Translations under genes and position numbers: made by a program
In this document: positions 1-13,300 of the stretch, piece after piece
Position numbering within the stretch: the stretch's first letter is position 1
Layout: every line of letters begins with the position of its first letter
Assembly (NCBI RefSeq): GCF_023343835.1
Contig: NC_064472.1
Location: 8,485,469-8,549,468 of the forward strand
Direction of reading: 5' to 3'
From: Lagopus muta
Lineage: Eukaryota > Chordata > Aves > Galliformes > Phasianidae
DNA length: 64,000 nt
The notes under the pieces: model-generated
What the model saw: the letters and a program-made list of their open reading frames with translations, nothing else
Told to the model about the DNA's origin: nothing
Databases searched by the model: none

Positions 1-95
1 TTGTTTTCCTTTTTCCAGTCACTGAGGACTTCACCTAATCACCACAAGTTTTCAAGTAGCTCAGCCACTTCATCTGCCAGTTTTCTCAGGAATGG
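1..95 (-). mobile_element. CR1 LINE fragment
   Basis: This is antisense CR1 ORF2 (reverse transcriptase region). It carries the block seen in other copies here as tccagtcactgaggacttc followed by a 'cacaagttttcaa' stretch. The same block recurs at about 30.56 kb and 27.30 kb. It is cut by the window edge and is an inactive remnant. Confidence 0.75.
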
Positions 96-1309
96 AAAAC
101 TAACTGTGAAGACTAAGACAAACAGCTGAGTATCCCAGCCTTCTCCACGTCAGCCAGAGTCAAGACCTCAACTCACTCAGAGATGACATATATCTTCTTT
201 TGTTACCTTACATATCTGGAGAAACCCATCTTGTTGTATCTTATACTCCCAGCCAAGTTTAGCTCTAAGTGTGACTTGGCTTTCCTAATCTGGTCCCCAC
301 ACTTCTGGGCCATGTTCCTATAACTCCTCTAGCATGCTTGTCTCTGTCTACATATTTATTTCATGCGCTTCTGTTTGGCTAAGAAGTTCATCATCCCACA
401 GCACTCTAAATTATAATAGAACAAAAACAAATTCAGCTTCATCTATTTGAAAGTCACTTTCTAAATCCACACATTAGCATGAATCACCAGTAAGCAAAAC
501 ACTGCAATGCAAGGAGATGAGGGCTTTAGTTCACATAATTAATACTGTATAAAAAAGGAAGGAAGTCTCTCTGTGTTAAAGATCAGTCTGGAAAACAATA
601 ATAGAGACTACTTCCCAAGGGAGCACCTCTAGACTGATATTCTCTTTGCCAGCAAAGAACTGAGGCAATTCTTGAACTGAGTCCAATTTTGGAGAAGTAC
701 CTGACAAGAGAATAGAGTTGCCAGAAGCAGAGAAATTTTGCACTCTCTGTAACCCAGACAAGCACACAAACTTGACTACTTTGTTGCTGGAAATCAAGAC
801 AATGAGCTAATCTCACAGACGCTCAAAATACTTCCAGTCTATTGGTGGACAATCTTCTCCATTTCACTTTGTGTGAAGACACTGCACAACAAATATAGTA
901 TTTTGTGACTTACAGATCTGCTGAATCATGCTGTAGAACACAGCATGTGTCTAGTAAAGATTCTCCCACCCACCCAAATGCCTGTAAGAACAAGAAATCT
1001 TCTAGCACCATGAGGCTAACATATGGAAGGGCTGAAACCTGAAGACGCTGAGGTCAGAGGATAAAAATCTTGACACACACATAAGCATAGAATTCCTCAC
1101 TGATGAAAATATTGCTGAAAAACACAAACTCATTTAGAGACAAGAACACAGGAACAATTGAATGCTGTGCTAGATTACACATTTAAAGTGAGATATCAAA
1201 TATTCTTCCAGAAAAAGTCTACAATTTATTTTCTTAGTTTTTACTGACTTTTGGAAGCACATATCATTACACACCTTCAACTTGAAGATTACTGTACAGT
1301 AGCACATAC
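96..1309 (-). other. UBAP2: UBAP2 intron 2 (partial)
   Basis: This is the 5' part of the intron after the first coding exon, opening with the donor gtatgt at 1309. I looked for the next UBAP2 exon, which encodes the UBA domain, and did not find it here. No RNA gene or long coding frame is visible. The left end runs into a CR1 fragment at the window edge. Confidence 0.75.
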
Positions 1310-1408
1310 CTGTACTACTTGTTTCTGCTGTTGTATTGGCTGCGTGGTTGAAATCTGCGCTTTGTCCCGAGTGCCCCGGGTACGTTCACTGCCCACCGAA
1401 GTCATCAT
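1310..1408 (-). CDS. UBAP2: UBAP2 first coding exon (residues 1-33)
   Basis: UBAP2 is a ubiquitin-associated (UBA) domain protein, a paralogue of UBAP2L, with roles reported in ubiquitin-linked turnover and stress-granule biology. Read on the minus strand, this exon is an open frame of exactly 33 codons starting MMTSVGSERTRGTRD and ending QQQKQVVQ. This matches the known vertebrate UBAP2 N-terminus (MMTSVSSD at the start, QKQVVQ at the exon end). The last codon is followed by a donor, CAG|gtatgt, at phase 0. The UBA domain is expected in the next exon, which lies off the left edge. The start is a tandem ATG-ATG. The first ATG has T at -3 and the second has A at -3, so the second is in slightly better context. 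A UBAP2L identity is less likely because of both the N-terminal sequence and the DCAF12 neighbour. Confidence 0.93.
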
Positions 1409-1449
1409 ATACAGTATATACAAAACAATGTATGTACAAAATAGAAAAT
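1409..1449 (-). other. UBAP2: UBAP2 exon 2, 5' UTR part
   Basis: These 41 bases separate the UBAP2 start codon from a strong splice acceptor. On the minus strand the acceptor is a long pyrimidine tract (ttttttctctttcag) followed by the exon. The leader is AT-rich and contains no upstream ATG. The acceptor means that the transcription start lies in an upstream exon, which I place in the CpG island near 23.4 kb. Confidence 0.8.
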
Positions 1450-4400
1450 CTGAAAGAGAAAAAAGAGTGTAAGTGGCAATGATTCAATACCCAGGTAACA
1501 TACAATGCAGTAGATGCAGCTTTACTCGCCTTTAACAGGAATTCTATACAAAGATTCCTGTGAAAAGAGCTCAAAAAACACTACTATTGGATTTATCACA
1601 GTCTTCATAGTAAAAGGGAAATTAAGGGATAAAAAGCTTTCTTATCAGCTGATTAGGACCTGTCTAGATCTGTAGTTTCAGACAACACCTACAACTCCTA
1701 GACTTTTCTCTCTGCTGATCTGTTGAGATTGCAGTTCCAGCTGTGTAATTCTCTACATTTTTGCAATATCTCCCCCTGTTTTGATGCCTGGAATTTAAGC
1801 ACAATAATAGCTATTCAGAACACTAATTAAATAATCACTTTCACAAACCAGACAGTTCCCTATCATTAAATCTCTTTCCTACACATATAAAGAGGTTGCA
1901 GCCAACATCTACTCATCATCCCTCACTTGAAAGAGAAATGATGATCCTTGCCTTTAAATGCCTTTAGATGCCTTTAGATCTAGTCTGTGACAGTCAGCTT
2001 TTACTTAAATTCATTTGGTCATTAGAATCATAATCTTTGAAACAAGAAATTTGTTATTCCCCCACATTTGTACAACACCTAGCACAAAACTGACAGATGA
2101 AAAAAGGTTTTTGGTAGGTATGATAACTGAAAACAGCTCTCAGAATATTCATCGTCAATTGCTTGTTTTCCATCCCTGCAACACTGGGAAGCAAAACTGC
2201 AAATATAGAGAAGTAAAAGCAAAGCATACTTGCTGCCACTGGGCAGAAGATGTGCAACGTTGCAGCAAAGACTTTTCACTACTGCCTTGGTGCAAGAATG
2301 TGTCTCAATGCACAACCTGCCAGGGCAAGCAGCTTCAGCACAAGCTCAAGGCTGAGCTCAGTGCAAAATAACACTAAAATTAAAACCAAGCAAATAACTG
2401 TGATTACACGGACAAGAATGTGTTCAATATCAAACTGGTCACCAGCTTTTACAAGCAATGTGTACTCAAAAACTGAAGATCAATGCAATGTTTCTGATCT
2501 ATGGAACTCAGAAGCCTCACCTAGATAACAAAGACAATTAACACCATTACAATCCTCAATTTAGAAATATCTTTTTGTTGGCCAAAATTGAACCCAACAT
2601 TGAACTGTTTTGCACGACTGTTAAAGCTATCTCAGGCTCTGTGCCTGATACACACTTCCACAAACTCTTACATATTTAACAAGAAAATGCCTGCCTTTAC
2701 CAGGAACAAGCCATACTATGATCAGAACTAGGACAAAGTGTTTTATTCACAGTGATCAGGACAATTTATGAATACATTCACCAAAGCCAATGTGTTTTGC
2801 AGTCTCTTAACATAGTCTAACTTCATTGTCTTTTAAACCCTTAAACAGGCTTTCAGAGCACTGTGCTTTAACACCCTAACAGTCAAATACAGTTAAAAGT
2901 AACTAGAGCTCTGGCAAGATAATCCATGGAAAGCAAAATGTGAAGCAGGCATGAAGACAGCCTGAACAACTTCAGCGCTTACCAAGCACTCTGGTCATGG
3001 TTGTCCACGGGGCCGAAGCACTAAACTTAGAATGTGCACAGAACACTAAGCATTACTTTCACTGCATTAAAATCCATTGTAAACTATGCTGACTGAAATT
3101 CCAGTGCCTTCAGACTAACTCAATTTTATATATGCTAATAACAACCTTTGGTTTTGTCTGAGGGTTGGCTTTGTTCTGCGATGAGCTGATGGATACTTCA
3201 AAACAATTTCAATCAGGTGATTACAAGTAATAATAAAAAGCCCCAAAGAGAAAATAAAGCACAAGAGAAACTCATCTGAAAGAGAAGCTAATAGTTTAAA
3301 CTATGACCGTCTAGAATCCACTTATATGCTGAAGAATTGGAGCACTGCTGGGTCTAAACCTGTTCATCATCTCCAAATTAAAGTTGTGTTTACATAGATT
3401 TTGGTATCTTGAAATTCTGACACTCATTTCACATGCTAATTTCTCTACTTTCACTAACTAAACAAAGCTCCTCAAAATATTGAGATTCAAGCTTTGGATG
3501 TGACTGGAGTACACATGTTAAGACAAAGGTTCTGTTTTTAAAATATCTGTCTGCCCATGGCTACGTGAAAGCCAGGCAACATGTGGATACAGGAAAGGAT
3601 TGGGCCTGTTCTGCCTTTCCTAACACACAGTACGGTGCCTCTGTACCTCAACTGCTTAAGCTATGACTGTTTTTCCACAAGGAAAGGATCTTTTAAGGAA
3701 AAATGAAAGCACATGAACATTTGAAACACTCCTGGGGAATGATGCTATGTAGCAAGGTCTGCCTGCCGGTCAGAACAGTGCCAGATAATCTTATGGTATC
3801 ATGTGATCTTTAGGCAAGATCCTAATCTTGCTGACCACACAGCACTGTGAGCAGCATGACATGACAACAGGTCCGAAGCAGAAAAACAGCAAAGGTGGGA
3901 GCCTCTCTCCGTGGACTTGCTTCAGACAAGCACGGAAACAAACACACCCTCAGTCTGAAGTTCCCTTCAAGCCAACAAGATCACGCTACAATCTATTTCA
4001 GACACGAATCCGTTGTCTTAAAAGCACTGCTGACAGCAGCCGCAGCAAGGCCTGAGCTGAAGGGCTTCATCTGCCGCGGGCAGTGCAGCAAGGAGAAACG
4101 CCCCACCGTCCCACACCGGCTGTGCGCACATCTCACAGCTGTGAGGTCCAAAGCAGCAGGCCAAAAGCAGGCAGATAGCCATTGCCTGCTAATTACCACA
4201 GTGACTAGGATGTCGAGCACTACATGGGATATTATTAATAAAATTAATGAGATGGATCTGAACAGGAACATTGCCTTGCTCGCAAAGCAGTTGTCATAGC
4301 AATGAGGAGGATGAACTTAATTTTTTACTGTAGATCAAACGAGAAAAGAAGATTTGAGACAAGATGAAGACAACTCTTAATTAAAAATCTGTTTAATAAA

Positions 4401-7400
4401 GATTAAAAAAAAAAAATATTCAGACAAGCAGATGTTTCAGGACACCAAGGTCTGTCTCAGGGCTGAAGTCCTTTATTCCAAGCTAGTACTTGACCTTGTA
4501 AACATACCGAAACTGAAGCAAGCAGTCAAAACAGCTGTATTTGGAAAAAACAGATATACATGAAGCAAAACAGACCTCCAGAAGACTACCAGAAAAGCAG
4601 AACAAAGCGTAAGAGATTAGAATTCCCAAAACTTCTGTAAAGTAACCACAGTCTCATAACGCCACAGATAGACTTGTTTATAACACTGTAAAATAAAAGG
4701 CTTCTAATAATCCACAGGAAGACTGCCTTTACATAAATGAAATGGGAAACAGAAACCATAATTAGTATTTAACAGAACTATACTTCAGCCATGTTGAATG
4801 TCTCACACACTGAGATACGCAAATCTCAGCCAATAACTACACTTAGAAGTTGGAAGAAACAATCATTTAAAAGGAAAATCATCCTAAATATCCAGGTTTT
4901 GTAGTACAGCAAGCCTAGTCCAAAAGCGGAGACATGACTGCAGACGTCAGCACCAGTAGTAGAATGGAACAGCTATTTTCATGTCCAAAGCCAGCAACTA
5001 AACATTGATGCCCTACAACAAACTCCTCTAGGATTATGAAATTCCACCCCTACAAGTCTCCACATCAGAGTCATATTCAACACAGCTGCATTTTTGCAGT
5101 GCGCTTTACAAAGAAGACCAAAAGAAAAAAAAAAAATAAAATCAATGAGTAAAAGCATTACCAACATAAAAAGCAGGTTTATCATAATGCTTTCTTTGAT
5201 CTTTTCTTCAAGCCTCCTTGGGCACGAAATCTAGACTCCAGAAAGTCAGAAAAATCAAGACAGATAGAATATAGATCATCATGGCAGCATGGCAGGCCCT
5301 GCAAGACACAGACAATCTATTGATGAAGTTTCAGGACAGATCCAACACCACAGTACCATCTGACTTCCAAGAATCCTTCTGAAGTTAAATATTCACTTCC
5401 ACAATCTGAACAAATCATTTGCAGTTTTAATTCTCTTCCTGAGGAAGCCTCAAGCAAGCAATTTTTCTTGACTCTGGACAAGAAGGTGCGATAAAGAAGA
5501 CTGCAGACATCTGTGTGAACATCACAGAACCATGACTGCCCTTTTATCCTCTCATGAAAGCTACTCAATCAATGATCTCCTGCAATGACAGGGTTGGGAA
5601 AAGGCTGTAGGACATAGTCTCATGATGGCATGACTACCATACATGTGCAACGAGTCCAGATTGTATTGCTAAGGAAGTAGAGTGACAAGAGCACGAGGAA
5701 GAAGCATGAGGAAAAGATCAACATCAGCTTAGCATGAATTCAATGCACTTCCCTCAAATGAAGACTTGTCTAAATAACCTCACAACTTTATTACTGCTTG
5801 GAAAGGGCAAGGAGTTTACAAGAGTCAAAAGTTCTTAACAAAAAGTGCTGATTACTCCATGTCTGTACTGCCCCAAGATAATAATGCTGAACCTCATCTT
5901 ATGGATGCTGGGAGGATTATGGTCTCATCTTAACTTATCCTATACTAAATAGGAAGAATATTCATGGCCAGGAATAGATCTCGATCACTGGTCGAACGCC
6001 ACAGTAGATAAAAGTTGTACTATCTGTATGCTCTCGTGTAGTTCCATGAAAATAAGATTGCTGGGAGTGCCCAGCAGTCAGTGCAAGTACCAGCAAAACC
6101 CAACACACACACTTCTGTCATCTACAGCTCTTCCATTCCCAAAGCTAAGGGAAGAGGCAACTGTGTATTCTTAACCACCTCATTTATAGGTGGTTACTTA
6201 TAACCAACTAAGCAGCTGCTTGAAATTGCTATTCTGCAATCCACTCGGTAAACCTGTAATTAAGGAAGAACACACCCTAGAGCTACAGAAATTAATCATT
6301 TCTCATCATGAGATTAAAACCAAACCTAATCTTAAAGATTAGTATTTTTAAGCAACTGTTATAAAAAGAAAGATAGAGGGAAAAACAAATAGAACAGTTG
6401 CTACAAGAACAGACATTGTTTTGGGAGAAAGAAGTGACCAGTTTTCAAAAGACAGAGACGAAAAGGTTGGTCACGTATCCAGGGCACCTCTAAGAAGATG
6501 CGGTTCTGGCAATGAACAGTGTATGCTTTTCACTAGCAGAGCACGTGTCAGTCACGAATGTTAAGTAATACCATTAAGAAAATCTTCTAACCTCATAATA
6601 TCAACCTTTGTTATTAGTCTAGTGTTTCTGTTTAGCAGATAACATTTTACATTTTCTTACTAATAATATCTTAACCTAATAATATCTTAACCTTAATAAT
6701 GATGATTATTCCAGCATTCATAAAAAATCTGCCAAGTATATCCAATAAACATCCTTGTCCCCATCAGTTCTTCACAAATATTCACTTCTGAGGCAACAAG
6801 TGCCCTTACACAGAAACTTCAGAAGGAATTATCTGTACTCCCAAATTTATTTATTTATTTATTTTTTTAAAAAAAAACTTACCAGTCACACTAAACATCA
6901 GAGAATATTAACTGGCTTCTATTCAGGATTTCTTTTTTCATACTGCAAAGGTAATCTCCAGAATACTAAAAAAGGGAAAAGAACAAAAAACAGCAAAGCC
7001 TGCCTTGTTTCACTGCTGACAGAGGACAAAAGTCACCAGTGATTCTGGACAGCCAAACAGTGCAGCATCCTAAAGATCAGAGGACTCTGCCTGATGTTTC
7101 AGCCATAAATTTTCCACAGAGTCACTGTTCTCATCTGCTGCCATTCTGCTAGAAGAACACGATTTTAGATAGCAATTTGGTAGATTTCCACACACAAGAA
7201 AGAATACAGTTTTGCTGCCTGTCCTAACTATTTACAAACCCCAGGTTTACAAAGACTTGCCAGATGCACTACTTATCTGCACTTAGCATCAACTGTAACA
7301 AAGCTTTAAGAAATAAAGAGACCCAGAAAGAATAACTGCATGTTACTTCCCCCTAGGCAATCCTGCTATATTATACTGAAGGCCAGAACACAGTTGTTGA

Positions 7401-10103
7401 CATGGACTCAAAAGAAAAGAAGCCTGTGTTTGCCCACATATAAATGTACTTTACAGACAACAGGAATCCTCTTAAAGAAGCAGCGATCAATGGGCATCCC
7501 ATAAGGAAGGGACAACAGCAATTCACTTTTGAAATACAGTTGTATAGTTTCTGCCAAGAAATATTTAAAGAAAGGTCCCTTCCTGATATTGTAGCACCTG
7601 AAGGGAAAGTTTATGCAAGTTCTTGCTGTCTTCCACAGAAAGATTTCATTTCTCATCCTCTTTCTCAGAAATGACTTTTCTGAAGCTAACCCTCTCTAAA
7701 TACCACAAAAGTCAAAGAGATAACCTCTTCCATCACTGCCCATGCTACATCTCATCCTGAACTGTCAACCTAATCACCATCTTGGGTTGGGAAGACAACA
7801 GAGGTTCCTGACACTGGCCCAGCCACACACATACCCTACTTCCTCATCATGTGGAAGGAAAGAAACACCTTTATTTCCAGCTACTCAGGTTCTCCTATTT
7901 CTAGCCTATAGAAATATAATATTGGCCCAGTCAGTAAACACTACAGACACAGTTTACTCCATCGCTCCTATATTCAGTGGTGAAGAACCAACAGTTTTTG
8001 CAAATCTCTTCATCTGTTTCTCTGGGTTCACTCCCCACCAAAGAGTAAAATAAATGAATAAACAAATAAACAGAAGGATCAGATCAGTTAATGAAGATAA
8101 AAAGTAAAAATCCATGTCATTTTCCCTTCCAAAGTCTCCTAACTGACATCTAACGAAAGGGAACTACAGCATCTTCTACTTCCAACAAAGAATCTGATAG
8201 CAGAACAATATTATGGCCCAGTCACTCCCTGCAACAAACACTCAGATCGAATGATACTCTGCATTACCTACATGGAGACTTGTTAAAAAAACAAACAAAC
8301 AAACAAACAAACAAACTAGTACTTCACAAAAGGAAAACTTACTGTACCTGAAAAACTAAACTAGCAGGTTTTTCAGGGTTGAAATTCATTACCTTCTGCG
8401 GACAGAACTAACACAAGCCTTGCCAAAGTCATAAATAAACCAGGGACAGCTGCACAGAGTTTGGGACAAAATCTCCAAACCAAAATTTCAGTTTTACTGT
8501 GGAATTTCACTTGATGGGGATTTGGCTTTTCCATCTGTAGTGATAGTGAGGGCACAACCCAAATCCTTTATTCCACTATAATCAAGTTTCACCTTGCATC
8601 TAATACCATGCAAGTACCAGCAATCCCCAAGAATGGCAGCCCTGCTCCCTGGCTCCCAAGCACCTAACATAGCTTCAGTCCGACTAACGATCCTGCAGCT
8701 GCAGAGCAAGTCCCTTCAGTAAGCTGATCCAACAGCAAACTAAACCCCCTAACACAAAACAGCAAGTCATTTGAAAAAGCTTATCCAATGGGAAACTATG
8801 TGGCTATACACTGTATCCAACACAAGGGATAGGGATGGTGTTCATGAGGAAAGGAGGAACATGCACTTCAGCAGCCACCTGGCATTATCAAAAATCACAT
8901 TATGTTTTGTCTTTGCAGGATTCGGTACAGCAAGACTTTATACTGATCAGGCCCTCTGCACGTAACAACAATAAAAATCACTTAAAGCCCTACAGGAAAA
9001 AAAAAAAAAGCAACCAACCTTCCCAGGAAAGGACTCTGCCAGAAGAGTGACCCTGAATATATCACTATGTCAAAGCATACACAGTCTTTTGATCACCAGT
9101 AAGAGAACAGGGACTTTGATCTTTGATGAGAAATGCTTCTTCATGTCAAGGTACCCCGATGTCTGCAAGCAATTTGTAAAGAATAACCTTTCAAATACTT
9201 GGGATTTCTTCTATCCAAGCAAGAAAGAAGGATACAATCAACCAACATGAGGACAGTTTACCCAACATAGAATACATTAGTCTAGAATTCACTTCTTTCT
9301 CCAAAGTGCAGAAGTATCTTTCGGCATTCAGTCTTGGGCATTAATTGTAGAGACTCAAACTTAAAGGAATTTGACTGGCAAGAGAAATCCTTCAAGATTT
9401 TGTACACCAACTTAACCTTCACAGGACTAATGCACTCAGCGTCCATCCTTAACCCATCAAAAGCACCACCTTGAAAGGGCTGCTCCTCTTCCAGTTCGTT
9501 ATCTCTCTGCATTCCCTCAAAGGGGAGGAGAAAAGCAAGACAGATGCGTCTGGAAAGACAGTGCCAGATGACTTGGAAGTTCTTTCACCAAAAAACTCAC
9601 ATGGCAAAGTCTCCCCTTACTGCTAACTAGTAATTTGTACAGTTTTCTGTTTCAGCTGAGTTGAGCAGGGGGGTCATTAAGACACCTGGGTCAGTTCAGA
9701 GCACATGAATATATTACAACAGTTTAAGCAAGGGCTACATCAATATATTTGTATATTTTTATGTATACACACACACAGATGAGGAAACATCTGTAGAGTA
9801 AAAACCAGACAAGAAAGATGTTACCCTCAAAGAAAACACAGAAAGATGATCCTAGGTCACACTTGCAATACCACAAGGAAAAAAGTATTTAAGTAGCCAA
9901 AGCATCTTGCATACAACAGACTTACACCACTAAAGCTGCACTGTGGTGTCTTCCCATCCTGTGACTGACATCTCAAAGCCACTATTACCCACACATCTAG
10001 TACCAGCGTCAGCAGGAACTTTCAGAACCATTTAAGCATGGGCTACATCAGTACATACAGCATTAGCTACAAGCAAACATCAGGGACGTCAGGCTTGCAT
10101 TTG
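1450..10103 (-). other. UBAP2: UBAP2 intron 1, distal part
   Basis: This is AT-rich intronic sequence with no supported coding exon. Open frames here are short and lack codon structure or family resemblance. Visible structures are minor. There are three degenerate copies of an 11-base unit (tgcctttaga type) near 1950-1980, and a doubled 16-base taataatatcttaacc unit near 6660-6692. An (AAAC)n tract lies at 8285-8316, and there are scattered short A-runs. Confidence 0.7.
8285..8316. repeat. (AAAC)n simple repeat
   Basis: About seven perfect copies of the tetranucleotide AAAC follow a short A-run in UBAP2 intron 1. It is a likely length-variable microsatellite. Confidence 0.9.
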
Positions 10104-10330
10104 CCACAGAATCACAGAATGACCAGGGTTGGAAGGGATCTCAAGGATCATGAATCTCCAACCCCCAGCCGCAGCAGGGCCACCAGCCTCCACATTCAAT
10201 ATTAGATCGAGCTGTCTGGGCCCCATCCAGTCTGGCCCTGAACACCTACAGGGATGGCAATCCATAACCTCCCTGGGCAGCCTGTTCCAGCACCTCACCA
10301 CTCTCTCTGCAAAGAACATTGTCAATATCA
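10104..10330 (-). mobile_element. CR1 LINE 3' end
   Basis: This is a 5'-truncated CR1 in minus orientation. In plus-strand reading it begins with the tandem tip (acagaatcacagaatg), then 'gggttggaagggatctcaagg'. On the minus strand it still encodes a recognisable CR1 ORF2 C-terminus, [19 protein letters not shown]. It breaks off near 10330. Its wording (atcatgaatctccaaccccc) is shared with the copy at 20.2 kb, which suggests the same subfamily. Confidence 0.9.
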
Positions 10331-13300
10331 CTAGCTGTAAGGCACAACCATCAAAAGCAAATACATTCAGTGCATCACTGACCTATCAGTTACTGCAATT
10401 ACAACAAAGTCAGCCACACTCAGAATTTGAGTAATTCATTCAACAGAAAACCAAATGCTAGTTGTTAAAACACACACAAAAATAACTTACTATGAAAAGT
10501 AATCACATTAAAAACTGATTCCAAATCTACCAAAATATGATGAACTGCTGGGGTGGGAAGAGGAGCATGTTGGAACAGGTACTTAGTACTGTCAGCTTTG
10601 CCTACTGAACAGCAGAAACATATTTCAGCTACTTGCTCTGATGCAGCTATCTGTATCTGAGCAGCCTCTAACTGGGGTTATCCAGTTCAAACACTGAAAG
10701 AAGCCCACAAAGAACATAGCAATTGGAACCCAGATACTCCAAATGAGAGAAAGAAATAGCTAGCACAAGCTTGAAGACAGGACAATATCCAAAGCAGAGC
10801 ATTTCCTTTGACAAAGGACCTTACAAAGAAGGTGGCACGCAAGAAAAGCACTCAGTGTAGGATTTCATACTGCCAGCGACCCACGGCGCACCCCTGCTGT
10901 CCCTGCCCCCTCCAGCTCACTCCTGCATTGCTGAAACACGCTCTCCTCAAACAGCTTCCAAAGGAATGCTCTGAATAGAAACAGATACGAGCAACAGGAG
11001 TAAAAATAGCCAAGTAAGAGCTGAGACATTTATGATGTCCTCAAACTTGCAGGAATGCGCTCAATTGCCTCAAAAAAAGGGCACACAGTTAATTCATAAT
11101 ACCATTGACAGTGAGGAACAAAGTAGAAAGCGTCATTGTAAAAAAAGGTTGGAAGAGGAGGGGATAATTAAGGCTTGCAACAGCATCTCAGATCACATTA
11201 CTACACTCAATACAAAAAGCAGTTACAATCCACAAGTGATATGAAGGCAAATACACTAAATAACCACTAGGTTGTACCTGTGAGATACGTTGAAAGCTCA
11301 AGACAGCAAATTTCTGAGTCTAGCTGAAGAGTTTTGGTAGCAACAGCAAAGGCCTGTAATACCGTTCCTACACCTTCACACAACCCTGCTTCCTGAGCTG
11401 GGTACCTGGGGTACAGCAGGGAGACCAATACTTGGCAAACAGATGCTTATTCAAAAAAGAAAACAAACAAAACCAGAAGTCCTGGGAGGGGGGAAGATTT
11501 TTAAATAAAGCAGAATATTCCAGTGTATCTTTCTGCAATTTCCCCCAACACCATGGTACTTCCTGAGGTTCATCTCAAGAGAGGAATCTATCACAGTAAA
11601 ACCACTTTTTTCAGCAAGTTATACCACTGAATAAAAAGTTCCCAAACAAGCAAGGTTCTATGGCAGTGTTACAGGCTTACTTCCTTAACAATCTAGTGCT
11701 CTTACTATGCAGAAAATATTGATGAAAACTCACAGCCACTTGGTTCAGTTTACTTTTCCAAAAGTAAGAAACAGAGCCTTTTTCTCAAACTTTCTATCAG
11801 GTGCTCAGACATGAGCAGTCCCAGAAACAAAACAGACTTGAAAATCACACAAAAACCATTTTCAATTCTTTGCCCGTTCTGGATTGCTCCTTCCATAGTG
11901 AAGAGCAGTGTTAGAGTTCAATCAAAATGATACCAAACTATGGAAGGATGCAGGATTAACAGCCTTCCCAACTTCCAACATACCAGAGAGGAACGTGCAA
12001 ACAGAACTGTCCTCCGAACAGAATTCAAACCTAAATAGGACTCAAGTCATCCAGACCTGTTCCTGTGCAGTCAGTATTAAAATATCAAAATGAAATTTCT
12101 CTCTAGTGAGCTCTTCTTTAAACAAGATAACCAAAGAGATGAGCCATTTAGACAGCATGTCAAATTACCTAAGTTTTATTACATTTATTTTCTCTCCAAT
12201 ATAAGTAGGGAGAAAAAAAAAAAAATACTCACCTTCTTTTAGACCCACTCTCGCTGTTGCAGCCCTCCACCTTCACCTTATTCTACAAGTCCTGTCCACC
12301 ACCTTCTGTCAGCAATGGGAGCTCTCACACTATATATCTTCCAGAGGCAGCGTAGCTTATAATACAATAGAACAATGTGTACAGATTTGTTTTGCAAAAT
12401 ATGCACTTTCTTCTTCCAAACCATCCGCTCGATAACTAGACTATTATAAACATTGATTGCACATAAGTTTATCTGCTAGTTTTTCTATTGCTTACATTCC
12501 ATTTTAAATATGTCCTTGTATTCTGGAAGGTCATGTATTCCTATGCTAAACTAAACTACCAGTCTCCAATTCCACAAACTTTTCACTGCACAACGCAACA
12601 TCAAAAAGTCTAAATAGGAACTCTGTTTTCTAAAACATTCTATGATATCAGTCATTTGTCTATTCCACCAACCACCTAAAGGACCAGGAACTTTGCTGCA
12701 AGATCACTTGTGGAAAAAAAAGGTACTTGCACTCTTCACATCTTAGTCTCTGAACCAGCTTATTTATATTAATTGCAGCATCTCAACCTCAGCACACATG
12801 AATTTTGAGGCTGTGTGTGGAATACACATTCTCTTAATTGCAGCATAAAACTAGCAACAGCACTAAATAACACAGGTATCAGCTTCAGACATTATACTGT
12901 ACCTATAAAAATGTCACTGAACAAATGCTTTGGCAATTACAGTCTTTAAAGCCATTTCAGTGTATATGTTGTAAACATCAATTTCCCCCCAGCAAAACAA
13001 CAGAGTGTATATACATGACAGTTAAGCAAGGGACGAGCAAGGGATAAGAAAGACAAAATATCACAAGCTTTAGAAGTTGCATTATTGGACTAAGAACTTT
13101 CTGATCACAATAACAACTTCCAGTTGTTTGCAGAACATTATGTGGAAAGTCAAGTCCAAGAGGGACTTGCTGTAAAGGCCACGATGACACTGTAAATAAA
13201 GGAAGAAAGCAAACGCAAGCAAGCTTTAAATGCAAAACATTTTAAATGTGTTCTCAATTTAACACACCGAGGCTGTTTTCATGTTTAGTGAAGTATGCTG

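Noticed and set aside
3895-4416. 134-codon open frame followed by AATAAA (4395) and an A12 run, resembling a retrocopy tail
   Set aside because: The A-run starts only four bases after AATAAA, too close for normal cleavage. The peptide matches nothing I know and no flanking target-site repeats are evident.
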